Shown here one piece after another: positions 26,837 to 35,505 of a stretch of DNA of 64,000 nt. Under the pieces are notes generated by a model, which saw nothing but the letters and a program-made list of their open reading frames with translations, had not been told where the DNA came from and did no database searches. The DNA is taken from assembly GCF_001015055.1 (NCBI RefSeq), contig NZ_BBWZ01000018.1, positions 1 through 64,000 on the forward strand, read 5' to 3'. The stretch comes from Aneurinibacillus tyrosinisolvens (GTDB lineage Bacteria; Bacillota; Bacilli; Aneurinibacillales; Aneurinibacillaceae). A program made the position numbers and the translations under genes. Within the stretch, counting starts at the first letter, position 1; each line of letters starts with the position of its first letter.

Positions 26837-27677
26837 ATGCCACCCACAGCGAAGAGGCAAGTGGCCAGCAAGATAAAAATCGACGTCCTAATCCCTGTTA
26901 TTGAGAAAGATCTGAAGGTTCTCCCTTTCGTAATCGATGGCGTACGGAAAAACGTAAAGCATCCGATTGGCAATATCCTGATCGTTGCCCCTCCAAGTGA
27001 GAAAATCAAAAAAAGTATGCAGCCAAAAACAATGCAAATTTGTGAATGAAAATACTGTCCTGCCAATTACCAAGAAGAACATCAAGTACCGTACAAACAG
27101 ATGGGATCGATCAGGCTGGCTATTTCAGCAGTTGTTAAAACTAAGTGGCGATTCATTATCCTCGCAAAACTTCTACCTGGTCATTGATGCCGATACACTG
27201 CTAATCCGCCCTCATATATTCAGGCAGAACGGAAAGACAGTATTCTACTGCAGAAACTGGAGCCGTGCTGAATATTTTAGAACGTACAGAAGGCTGATGG
27301 GAAGAAAAACGGTCTCCCCAACGTATTTCGTTGCCCATTACATGCTCTTTGAGAAATCAAAAGTGAAGGAACTGAAAAGAAAGATTGAATCAAGGCATAA
27401 TACAAGCTGGTATTCTGCGATTCTGGGCAGCATCGACAAATCAAAACAGGTGACCTTCTCCGAATTTGAAACGTATGGAAACTACATTTACTCGAATTAC
27501 CCCGGACAGTTTATTTTAAAGAAAGCTTTAAACCGAAGTTTAAACAGAAGCACAACGCAATTAGCCAGGTTAAACACAGAAGGATTGTCAAAAAAGTACC
27601 GATCCCTATCCTTACACGCACGAAAATGGTATTTCAAAAAGAAAACGGCGGTAAAGAAAAAGGTTCTAAAGGCATGA
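26837..27677 (+). pseudogene. DUF6492-like glycosyltransferase, frameshifted
   Basis: Two overlapping frames make one protein of ~279 residues. The first (from ATG 26837, AGAGGTGAAG upstream) gives IDVLIPVIEKDLKVLPFVI. The second gives the nucleotide-sugar region with LVIDADTLLIRP (DxD-like) and later motifs. They join at an A7 run, 27008-27014; one A fewer restores the frame. The pattern fits the DUF6492 glycosyltransferase-like family. It precedes a second glycosyltransferase by ATGA overlap and then manC, so it is part of a surface-glycan locus. Confidence 0.65.
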
Positions 27678-28796
27678 CAAAGTATCAAGTGGTATGGAAA
27701 GGCCCTACACACAGGGCGGGTGGCCTTGGTACAGCGAGCAGGGAATATGTTCGTGCGCTGCGCCAGCAAGGTGTTGATGTCAAAGTCACTACCGAAGTGA
27801 AAAAGCCTGATGCAGGAAACAAACGCAGGGTTTTAATCTATCATCATCCGCCGAATAGGATTGATATGAACCAGGAAAGAAAAAGGTTTCACCGCATCAT
27901 TCTCAATACCGTCTGGGAAACGACAAAGGTACCGAGGAATTGGTTTCCAAACATCAATAAATTTGATGCCGTGTGCGTCCCCTCTGTTCAAAATAAAAAA
28001 GCGATGATAAACAGCGGTGTTAAGGTCCCGATATTTATTGTCCCGCATGGGGTTCATACGCGCCAGTTTACCCCGGCAAATAAAAAAATTGCCTTTAAAA
28101 AAATACAAAAAATAAGTTTGTCTTTCTATCTGTATTTGGCTTCCAGCACCGCAAAAACCCCGAAACCTTGTTAAGGGCCTATTGGGAAGCATTCTCCCGC
28201 ACGGATAAAGTCGTATTGGTCATAAAAACAAATGGATACCGCCGTCACGAAAATAAGCAGTGGGTTCATAACCAAATCATGCGTTATAAGAAAAGGCTCG
28301 GGTTTGGGGCTAATACCGCCCCGATTATTCTGATGACAGGTTTTACAAGCCAGAAACAGCTTAAAGGTCTGTATACGCTCAGCCACGCCTTTGTTTTGCC
28401 TACGAGGGGGAAGGGGTAGGCTTACCGTTTCTCGAAGCATTGGCAAGCGGTATTCCCGTTATCGCTACCAGGTGGGGAGGACACATGGACTTCCTAAATA
28501 ATGAGAACTCATTCCTAGTAGACTACCAGCTAAAAAACCCGGTGGTGAGCATGAACAGCCAGCACTCTATAGCACGAAAATTCCGCTATTTGTTTGCCCA
28601 AAAAGGCCAGCTCTGGGCGGAACCAAATCGTAGCAGTTTAAAAAAACAAATGAGATTTGCCTATAAAAACCGTGCTCTTTGCAGAAGGAAAGGGCAGCAA
28701 GGCAGAAAGGATATGCTGAAGCTGTCCTGGAATCATGCCGGTAGCTCACTGAAGCGAGCAGTAGAAAAGGTAATTCGGATAAAAAACCAGCGTTGA
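27674..28796 (+). pseudogene. GT4-type glycosyltransferase with two frameshifts
   Basis: Expected product ~374 residues. Frame 1 from ATG 27674: HRAGGLGTASREYVRALR, VPHGVHTRQF. Frame 2 has LLRAYWEAFSRTDKVVLVIK. Frame 3 has GVGLPFLEALASGIPVIATR, the GT4 nucleotide-sugar signature (E-x7-E type) with GGHMDFL. The joins are an A6 run at 28107-28112 (one A missing) and a G5 run at 28406-28410 (one G missing). The start overlaps the previous gene's stop (ATGA). It would transfer a sugar, probably mannose given the adjacent manC. Confidence 0.7.
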
Positions 28797-28819
28797 TTCT
28801 AACTTCAGGAGGAATTGCC

Positions 28820-30199
28820 TTGAAAATTATATTATTGGCTGGCGGTTCTGGCAAAAGGCTCTGGCCGCTGTCAAATGAGATCCGATCCAAAATATTTCTT
28901 AAGCTGCTAAAGACAGAGAACGGCGGCAGGGAATCCATGATCCAGAGGGTTTGCAGGCAACTGGATGCGGCTGGGTTGCTTCCATCTACGCAGATTGTTA
29001 CGCATCAAAGCCAAATTGAAATCATGAGAAACCAGATCGGTGATGCGATGCCTATTATCAGTGAGCCTTATAAAAGAGGAACGTTCACCGCTGTCGCCCT
29101 GGCAACAGCGTATCTTCATTCAAAAGTCCATGCAAATACAGACGAAATCGTTTGTGTGATCCCCGTTGATTTATTCGCTGAGTCTTCTTTTTTTACAATA
29201 GTAAACAAGCTGCCAGACATCCTTGCTCATTCCGGGGCTGAGCTTGCCCTTCTCGGAACCATCCCTAAATCTCCCTCAAGTCAATTTGGTTATATTGTAC
29301 CTGAAACAAACAGGGCAATGGACTACTACCCTGTTGCCCGATTTGTCGAAAAACCTACCGAAAGGAAAGCCCGTAATCTGATTAAAAAGAACGCCTTGTG
29401 GAATTGCGGCATTTTTGCTTTTTCTATGAAATTCATGCTTTCCCAGTTAGAGAAAAGAGATCTTCCTCTTTCCTATGAGGAAATGGTGACTCGATATGAA
29501 CGGCTGCCTGAATTAGGCTTTGACTATGAAGTCGTAGAAAAGACCCGCCACACGGTTGTCGTTCCCTATCATGGAACATGGAACGATTTAGGCAGCTGGA
29601 ATGCACTGACGAACAATCTTGAGACCAATGTTATCGGTTCAGGCCACATCTCAAATGACTCGGTAAATACACATGTAGTTAACGAGCTTTCTCATCCTAT
29701 TCATGTGATTGATGTATCGAATATTATCGTAGCCGCAAGCATGGATGGAATCCTTGTTGCAAGCAAAAAAAACTCCAACCGGATTAAACAAATCATCGAT
29801 AACGCTTACCAGAGACCCTTATATGAAGAGAAAAGATGGGGAACGTACAGCGTTTTAGATCATTCCAGAACGGAAAAAGAAACAGAAACGCTGACGAAGA
29901 AAATCAAATTGCTGCCAGGCAAAAATATAAGCTATCAATTGCACCATAAAAGAAGTGAAGTCTGGATTATCATTTCCGGTTTCGGGCAGTTTATTTTAAA
30001 TGATAAACTGTACTCTATTAAAACCGGTGATGTTCTTCAAATTCCCGTGGGGGCAAAGCATGGAGTAAAAGCCATTACGCCGCTTGAATTTATCGAAGTG
30101 CAAATCGGAACTGAACTTGTTGAGGAAGATATCACGCGTTTAGCTATGACATGGGAGGAAGCGATTCAATATTGTAACAATGGAGATAACCGTGCATAA
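28820..30199 (+). CDS. manC: mannose-1-phosphate guanylyltransferase / mannose-6-phosphate isomerase
   Basis: About 459 residues, the size of a bifunctional type II enzyme. The N-terminal nucleotidyltransferase has LLAGGSGKRLWPLS, VEKP, and FDYEVVEKT. The C-terminal cupin isomerase has YQLHHKRSEVWIIISGFGQF. It makes GDP-mannose from mannose-1-P and interconverts mannose-6-P and fructose-6-P. The TTG at 28820 has AGGAGG six bases upstream. It supplies donor sugar for the upstream glycosyltransferases. Intact, unlike its two neighbours. Confidence 0.93.
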   Translation: MKIILLAGGSGKRLWPLSNEIRSKIFLKLLKTENGGRESMIQRVCRQLDAAGLLPSTQIVTHQSQIEIMRNQIGDAMPIISEPYKRGTFTAVALATAYLHSKVHANTDEIVCVIPVDLFAESSFFTIVNKLPDILAHSGAELALLGTIPKSPSSQFGYIVPETNRAMDYYPVARFVEKPTERKARNLIKKNALWNCGIFAFSMKFMLSQLEKRDLPLSYEEMVTRYERLPELGFDYEVVEKTRHTVVVPYHGTWNDLGSWNALTNNLETNVIGSGHISNDSVNTHVVNELSHPIHVIDVSNIIVAASMDGILVASKKNSNRIKQIIDNAYQRPLYEEKRWGTYSVLDHSRTEKETETLTKKIKLLPGKNISYQLHHKRSEVWIIISGFGQFILNDKLYSIKTGDVLQIPVGAKHGVKAITPLEFIEVQIGTELVEEDITRLAMTWEEAIQYCNNGDNRA

Positions 30200-30215
30200 A
30201 TGCCTTTTACAGTTT

Positions 30216-30269
30216 CCCTATAGCCCGGTCAAGACTGCATTTTAACGCAGATTGTACCGGGTATAGGGG
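30216..30269 (+). terminator. terminator after manC
   Basis: Long hairpin: CCCTATA-CCCGGT pairs with ACCGGG-TATAGGG, with a nested CTGC/GCAG loop. It is followed by a short T-rich tail (GAATTTTAC) and lies 17 bp after the manC stop. Confidence 0.7.
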
Positions 30270-30321
30270 AATTTTACTTTGCAGTATACTTTTAGATACT
30301 AGGTTACAAAAAAGTTTGTAC

Positions 30322-30349
30322 TTGCAATAAATAGACAACCATCTAATAT
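30322..30349 (+). promoter_or_regulatory. possible promoter of the nitrilase operon
   Basis: TTGCAA (30322-30327), a 16-bp spacer and TAATAT (30344-30349) lie about 100 bp before the nitrilase start. It is a weak sigma-A-like match. Confidence 0.35.
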
Positions 30350-30450
30350 TAGCTTATGATCTTTCATTACATGGCTATCGTACATCATGGTTATAATAAA
30401 TCCGCCTTATGCAGATCGCTAAGAACTTAAATCGCAGGAGGTAGTAATAG

Positions 30451-31308
30451 ATGAAACTAAGAGTATCCGCTGTACAATACGATCTTCATACGATTCACTC
30501 GTTTGAAGACTTCGCTAACCAATCGGAGCATTACATTAAAACAGCCCAGGAGTTCGGCGCTGAGTTTGTATTATTCCCTGAGTTTTTTACGACCCAGTTA
30601 ATGTCCATTGGTGATAAACAAGGAAATGCCTTAACGATTAATGACTTACCCGATTTCACGGAAAAATACCGGGATTTGTTTTCGTCCTTTGCCCGGCAAA
30701 CGAACATGCACGTTATCGGAGGAACCCATGTCATCCGTAAAAATGACCGATTGTATAACGTCGCTCATTTGTTCTATCCGGACGGAAGAATTGCCGAACA
30801 GCCAAAGCTTCATATCACTCCGACGGAAGTAGACGAATGGAAAATGACGCCGGGTGAAAGCCTGCAGGTGTTTGAGACCGCCAAGGGAACGATCGCCATG
30901 CTGACCTGCTATGACATCGAATTTCCGGAAATAGTCCGGATGGCCAGGGCGAAGGGTGCGGATGTCATTTTCTGTCCTTCCTGCACGGACGATCGCCACG
31001 GATTCCATCGCGTCCGTTACACGAGCCATGCAAGGGCGGTAGAAAACCAGGTGTATGTTGTAGGTACAGGTACAGTGGGCTCCCTGCCAACGGTTGACTT
31101 TATGCGGGCCAATTTCGGACAGGCAGCCATCATTACACCGAACGACATTCCATTCCCTCCCCGCGGCATTCTGGTAGAAGGGGAAATGAACCAGGATATG
31201 ATTGTAACCGCTGATCTGGATTTAGAATTGTTATATCAAGTCCGCGAAAGAGGATCTGTCACCACGTGGCGCGATCGGCGCACAGACTTATACCCTGACT
31301 GGGAATAG
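30451..31308 (+). CDS. carbon-nitrogen hydrolase (nitrilase superfamily)
   Basis: 285 residues with the Glu-Lys-Cys triad: FPEFFTTQ (Glu), PKLHITPTE (Lys) and TCYDIEFPE (Cys). The enzyme hydrolyses C-N bonds of amides or nitriles; the substrate is not evident. ATG with GCAGGAGGT upstream. In B. subtilis YhcX, a GNAT domain is fused to such a hydrolase; here the next two genes encode GNATs, so a split equivalent is likely. First gene of a five-gene operon. Confidence 0.93.
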   Translation: MKLRVSAVQYDLHTIHSFEDFANQSEHYIKTAQEFGAEFVLFPEFFTTQLMSIGDKQGNALTINDLPDFTEKYRDLFSSFARQTNMHVIGGTHVIRKNDRLYNVAHLFYPDGRIAEQPKLHITPTEVDEWKMTPGESLQVFETAKGTIAMLTCYDIEFPEIVRMARAKGADVIFCPSCTDDRHGFHRVRYTSHARAVENQVYVVGTGTVGSLPTVDFMRANFGQAAIITPNDIPFPPRGILVEGEMNQDMIVTADLDLELLYQVRERGSVTTWRDRRTDLYPDWE

Positions 31309-31342
31309 GGCGAGGTTTAGCTGTCTTATAAGGAGGTAAGGC

Positions 31343-32017
31343 ATGTATCGGAAGGAGTTTTACGTCTTTGACCAGGATCGGCCCATACCGGCCGCCATTC
31401 GGAATTATGAAGAAAAGGACTTTCCCGGTTTAATCCGTATTCAGACGGAAAGTTTTCCCCCGCCCTTTCCGTCTGAATTATGGTGGAACGAGGAACAACT
31501 GCATAATCATGTGACGCTGTTTCCAGAGGGGGCTCTCTGCATTGAGGTCGATGGGGAAATCGCAGGTTCAATGACGGGTTTACTTGTTGATTTTGACCCG
31601 AATCATGCGGAGCATATGTGGGAAGAGGTTACGGATCACGGATATATCCGTAACCATAATCCCCATGGGAATACCCTCTATGTCGTCGACATCAGTGTGC
31701 GTCCTTCCTATCGAAAGTTAGGGCTGGGAAAATGGCTGATGTTATCGATGTATGACGTCGTTGTTCATAAAGGGTTAGACCGGTTGCTCGGCGGAGGCAG
31801 AATGCCCGGCTATCATAAAAAAGCGAATGAAATGACAGCTGAACAATATCTAGGTGCTGTAGTAAAAGGCGAACTAAAAGACCCTGTCATCACCTTTCTG
31901 CTGCGCTGTGGCCGTACCCCTGTTCAGGTGGTGGCTCATTATTTAGCGGATGAAGAATCGTGCAATTACGGGGCACTTATGGAATGGACAAATCCTTTTG
32001 GTACAGTAAAATCATAG
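31343..32017 (+). CDS. GNAT-family acetyltransferase
   Basis: 224 residues. Acetyl-CoA motif: DISVRPSYRKLGLGKWLMLSM (V-R-P...R-x-x-G-x-G). The sequence preceding it is of the type seen in GNAT domains fused to nitrilase-fold hydrolases. ATG with AAGGAGGTAAGGC upstream, 34 bp after the hydrolase. Substrate unknown. Confidence 0.9.
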   Translation: MYRKEFYVFDQDRPIPAAIRNYEEKDFPGLIRIQTESFPPPFPSELWWNEEQLHNHVTLFPEGALCIEVDGEIAGSMTGLLVDFDPNHAEHMWEEVTDHGYIRNHNPHGNTLYVVDISVRPSYRKLGLGKWLMLSMYDVVVHKGLDRLLGGGRMPGYHKKANEMTAEQYLGAVVKGELKDPVITFLLRCGRTPVQVVAHYLADEESCNYGALMEWTNPFGTVKS

Positions 32018-32034
32018 CGAGGAGAATGGGGAAA

Positions 32035-32706
32035 ATGGAATATCGCAGAATTACCAGCATTGAAGATCCTTTGTTTAAAAAAATGCACCAATTGATGCAA
32101 AACGTATTCCCGCCTGAGGAAGTATTGGAATTCGATCTCTGGAAAGATCCGCTGGAGGATCCGGGAATTCGCGTGTTTGTGGCTGTTCATGATGGAGAGG
32201 TCGTAGGAACAACCGAATACCGTTATTATGAAGATTTTAATGTCGCCATGACAGATTTTACGATTATTGGCCGGGAAGGGCTTGGTATCGGCCGGTTTCT
32301 AGCCCAGAAAAGATTGGAAGATTTAAATTCCCTCGCTGCAGCGAATGGCAAGCAACTGCACGGTATGTTTGCTGAAATTTATGATCCGTATCGAGTCGAT
32401 CATTATGAATTTGGCGGGGTTAAGCCGATGGATCCGTATGTTCGCCGTGAGGTATTGTCGCACCTTGGGTATAAGCGGATTGACTTCCCTTATGTTCACC
32501 CGTCCTGGAACAATGATGGAGAAGCCGTAACAGGGCTGGACCTTTGCTTTCTGCCGATGAATGGCAACGAGCATCAATTGCAAGCCGATCTGGTTGTGAA
32601 GTTTTTGCGGCGCTATTATTCCGTTTTATCAAACAAGCCTAAATCATGGTATGAAATGATTGAAAACCTAGAATCGAAAGAAAATGCAGCGCTGCTGCCT
32701 ATTTAG
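32035..32706 (+). CDS. GNAT-like acetyltransferase
   Basis: 223 residues. The acetyl-CoA region is DFTIIGREGLGIGRFLAQKR, and EVVGTTEYRYY precedes it. The C-terminal half, with FGGVKPMDPYVRREVL, is longer than a simple GNAT. I chose ATG 32035 with AGGAGA about ten bases upstream; a longer frame starts inside the preceding gene. Substrate unknown. It precedes the UGA-containing DsbA-like gene by 41 bp. Confidence 0.75.
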   Translation: MEYRRITSIEDPLFKKMHQLMQNVFPPEEVLEFDLWKDPLEDPGIRVFVAVHDGEVVGTTEYRYYEDFNVAMTDFTIIGREGLGIGRFLAQKRLEDLNSLAAANGKQLHGMFAEIYDPYRVDHYEFGGVKPMDPYVRREVLSHLGYKRIDFPYVHPSWNNDGEAVTGLDLCFLPMNGNEHQLQADLVVKFLRRYYSVLSNKPKSWYEMIENLESKENAALLPI

Positions 32707-32747
32707 GGAAATACTACGATAAGGAAAAATGAAAGGAGAAGAAAAAG

Positions 32748-33350
32748 ATGGCGGTTACTATTAAAGTTTATTCAGATTATGTTTGACCCTACTGCTTTTT
32801 AGCGGAGGGTCCGCTACAAGAAGCGATACAGGGTAAAGATGTAAAGGTAGAATGGATGCCGTTTGAATTGCGTCCTTATCCTACCCCGACCCTTAAGCCT
32901 GAAGAGGATTACCTTCAAACTACCTGGGAACGTTCGGTGTACCCGATGGCTGAACGATTCGGGGTAAAGATGGTTCTGCCCAGGGTTTCACCACAGCCCC
33001 ATACCCATCTTGCCTTTGAAGGATTCCAGTTTGCGAAAGAACATGGAAAAGCTGATGAGTATAATCATCGTATGTTTACGGCTTTCTTTCAGGATGAGCT
33101 GGACATTGGAGATATCGATGTTTTAACGGAATTGGCAGGACAAATAGGACTGGATACCAAAGCCTTTAAAAAAGCACTGGAAACGAGGAAATATAAAGAG
33201 GCACACGAGAGAGCAGTACAACACGCCTATGAGGAAGCCAACATTACGGCTGTCCCTACTTTTATTATTGAGGATGAAGTGCTGCCCGGGTTGTATTCGA
33301 AAGAAACCCTGGAGCGAGTCATTAACGAGCATCTTAGAATAAAGGAGTGA
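32748..33350 (+). CDS. DsbA/FrnE-like thioredoxin-fold protein, predicted selenoprotein (in-frame UGA at redox site)
   Basis: 200 codons from ATG 32748 (GAAAGGAG upstream), interrupted only by TGA at codon 13 (32784-32786). Translation of both sides is one FrnE/DsbA-like protein: TIKVYSDYV-(UGA)-PYCFLAEGPLQ, then FELRPYP and AVPTFIIEDE with the cis-Pro. Relatives have Cys-x-x-Cys at this place; here UGA occupies the first (nucleophilic) Cys, giving U-P-Y-C. A hairpin (see next entry) starts at the right distance for bacterial SECIS. The downstream part alone starts at 32856 and would lack the redox motif. Selenocysteine fits best; a Cys-to-stop mutation is the alternative. It precedes an OYE flavoprotein. 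Confidence 0.75.
32794..32824 (+). promoter_or_regulatory. candidate bacterial SECIS element
   Basis: Upper stem TAGCGGA / TCCGCTA (perfect, 7 bp) closed by a GGG loop at 32807-32809, with a lower stem GCTT/AAGC and an internal loop. The apical loop begins about 20 bases after the UGA and starts with G. Bacterial SECIS elements have this distance (roughly 16-37) and a G in the first loop positions. Confidence 0.65.
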
Positions 33351-33356
33351 CCAAAA

Positions 33357-34523
33357 TTGACAACACCAGCCGAATCTCAAAAGTTCCCAACCCTCCTGTC
33401 TGAAATCCAGATTGGCAATATGAAACTAAAAAACCGCATCGGTTTAGCGCCGATGACCAGAGTAAGCGCATCAGATGACGGCCAGGCAACAGAATTGATG
33501 TTGAGATACTATGAGAGCTTTGCGAAAGGCGGTTTCGGCTTCCTCATTACGGAAGGTGCCTATCCTGATGAAGCATACAGCCCTGGGTATCTCAATCAGT
33601 CGGGGATTGCGAATGAGAAACATGCCACAGCCTGGAAAAGGGTAACCGATGCCGTCCATCAAGCAGGGTCAAAGATTATTGTCCAGTTGATGCATGCGGG
33701 CGCCCAACAGCAGGAAAATCCCTACAAAAACGGGTCGATTGGACCCTCAGCCGTGCGTGTAAAAGGCGAGAAAGTTCCGGCTTACGGCGGAGAAGGCCCA
33801 TTTGACACGCCAAAAGAGATGACAAAAGAAGACATTCAAGATGTCATCCGGGGTTTCGCTAATGCAGCCAAACTGGCGAAGGATGCAGGGTTTGATGGCG
33901 TAGAAATTCACGGGGCCAATGGTTATTTGCTTGATGAATTTCTAACAGATTACTTAAATCAACGCACCGATGAGTACGGAGGATCTACAGAGAACCGCGC
34001 TCGTATCCTGATTGAAGTAGCACAGGCTGTCCGCGAGGCCGTTGGATCTGATTTTGTGGTGGGAATCCGCATCTCCCAAGGAAAAGTGAGCGATTACAAG
34101 CATAAATGGGCGGGAGCTGAGAAAGATGCCGAGATTATCTTCTCCAGCCTGTCAAAAGCCGGTCTCGATTATATCCATGTAACGGAGTATGATGCGACCC
34201 GGCCAGCGTTTGAAGGAACGGAGCTTACTCTTGCGGCACTCGCCAAGAAATACGGCTCTGTTCCTGTTATCGCAAACGGAAATCTTGAGGATCCTGAAAA
34301 AGCGGAGCGGTTGTTGAAATCCGGGGAAGCCGACTTGATTACTCTAGGTAAGGGAGCCCTTGCCAATCATGATTGGCCTCAGCGTGTGGTGAAAGGTGGG
34401 CCTTTGCAAGAGTTTGACCCTAAGGTTCTGGAGCCGAAGGCCAATATAAAGGAGCAAGAGATTCCCAAGGTGGAGATTAACTTTACTGAAGGTATGGCCT
34501 GCGGGGTTGACGGTATTTGTTAG
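33357..34523 (+). CDS. NADH:flavin oxidoreductase (old yellow enzyme family)
   Basis: 388 residues. OYE barrel markers: NRIGLAPMTR, LMHAGAQ, GFDGVEIHGANGYLLDEFL, QRTDEYGGS (FMN and substrate residues), and GNLEDPEKAERLL. It reduces alpha,beta-unsaturated carbonyls or related compounds with NAD(P)H. TTG start at 33357 with AAAGGAG nine bases upstream, 6 bp after the DsbA-like stop, so the two are probably co-translated. The last gene of the operon, ended by a strong terminator. Confidence 0.93.
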   Translation: MTTPAESQKFPTLLSEIQIGNMKLKNRIGLAPMTRVSASDDGQATELMLRYYESFAKGGFGFLITEGAYPDEAYSPGYLNQSGIANEKHATAWKRVTDAVHQAGSKIIVQLMHAGAQQQENPYKNGSIGPSAVRVKGEKVPAYGGEGPFDTPKEMTKEDIQDVIRGFANAAKLAKDAGFDGVEIHGANGYLLDEFLTDYLNQRTDEYGGSTENRARILIEVAQAVREAVGSDFVVGIRISQGKVSDYKHKWAGAEKDAEIIFSSLSKAGLDYIHVTEYDATRPAFEGTELTLAALAKKYGSVPVIANGNLEDPEKAERLLKSGEADLITLGKGALANHDWPQRVVKGGPLQEFDPKVLEPKANIKEQEIPKVEINFTEGMACGVDGIC

Positions 34524-34540
34524 ATGTAAGCTTGTTATGC

Positions 34541-34576
34541 GGGTGTTCCGGTGGTTTTACGCCGGGCACCTTTTTC
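34541..34576. terminator. terminator between convergent OYE and SET genes
   Basis: Hairpin GGGTGTTCCGG / CCGGGCACC with a small loop, followed by TTTTTC on the plus strand. It lies 17 bp after the OYE stop and 11 bp from the SET-gene stop, serving mainly the plus-strand operon. Confidence 0.75.
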
Positions 34577-34587
34577 TTGTTGTTTAG

Positions 34588-35223
34588 CTACTCGTTTGAG
34601 GAACGGTCGTAGTAAATCGATTTGATGGAATCAATTAATATTCCCTGTTCTGCAGCCATCTTTACTTTGCCTTTGTATTCAGGCCGAATGAGATGCTCCA
34701 GAGGCTGTTCTACCTGGTTGAAGTATTTAAACGCCTGAAGGACCTTTTTATCCCATTCCTTATAATAATAAAGCAGATCATCAGGATTCACACGCGTCCG
34801 TTTCGTTCCTTCCTCGGGAATACAATCAAAAGGTTCATCAAGGTTTAAAGAACCATAATCATCCGTTAGCTGTTCACCCGGGTAAATATCCCGGACAGCA
34901 ATTTCCAGTTCATATGCGGTGCCAATGCAATTGGCATCAAAACTGTGGTTCACAAACCGTCCAAGGTCCCAGCAAAGTATATAGTTACCGTCCTGGTTGC
35001 GGTAAGAATATTTCGTTACCAAACTGCGTCTGTGCTCATCCAGGGCAGCAACATAGGATGGATCCAGGATTTGATCCAATTCATCCAATACCCAAATAAT
35101 GGTTCCTTTTGGGATAAATTTAGTCGCAAAGACGCCAAAACCGACTTGCTTATCTATATAGCGCAACTCTGTATATGGATGTATCATGATGGTCATTCCC
35201 CATTCTGCATTGGAAGTATCCAT
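34588..35223 (-). CDS. SET-domain protein
   Basis: Up to 211 residues. SET features: GFGVFATKFIPKGTIIW, RFVNHSFDANC (the NHS motif) and IAVRDIYPGEQLTDDYG with the catalytic Tyr. SET domains transfer methyl from SAM to lysine; bacterial members have mostly unknown substrates. The first ATG at 35223 has no clear ribosome site; in-frame ATGs at residues 10 and 13 are alternatives. Single gene next to the AT-rich cassette, but its GC is close to normal. Confidence 0.85.
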   Translation of the reverse strand: MDTSNAEWGMTIMIHPYTELRYIDKQVGFGVFATKFIPKGTIIWVLDELDQILDPSYVAALDEHRRSLVTKYSYRNQDGNYILCWDLGRFVNHSFDANCIGTAYELEIAVRDIYPGEQLTDDYGSLNLDEPFDCIPEEGTKRTRVNPDDLLYYYKEWDKKVLQAFKYFNQVEQPLEHLIRPEYKGKVKMAAEQGILIDSIKSIYYDRSSNE

Positions 35224-35394
35224 ATTAAATTATGCAGCTGCGCCTGTTAAGTTGATAAATAATCAGTGTATTCGTGTTCCTAACTAAATATGCTACAACT
35301 ATTTAAAGCCTATTAGCCTTATAAACCCGGAGGCCGAGAAAATTGTTGTCCTACTACATAATCCTATTTGAAAACAAGGTTTATATCATAATAT

Positions 35395-35421
35395 AAAGCA
35401 TGGGAATAGCCCCTGCTTTTT
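35395..35421. terminator. terminator between SET and HIRAN genes
   Basis: Hairpin AAAGCA-GGG / CCC-TGCTTT with loop aatag, followed by TTTTTT on the plus strand. On the minus strand the tail is weaker (TTTATATTATG). It lies downstream of the HIRAN gene, whose stop is at 35506. Confidence 0.55.
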
Positions 35422-35505
35422 TGAAGAAGAAACTTAGATTTCAATATTAGAACAGGATTATTTTGCTACTAACTTTATTACTGAATTGATTTAATATATA
35501 TTTTT

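Noticed and set aside
32856..33350. DsbA-like gene starting at the internal ATG 32856
   Set aside because: This start omits the redox motif and has no ribosome site; the UGA-containing start at 32748 has GAAAGGAG.
35370..35400. TATCATAA-containing sequence as the second SCC attachment repeat
   Set aside because: Similarity to the rlmH end is only partial and in the wrong orientation.
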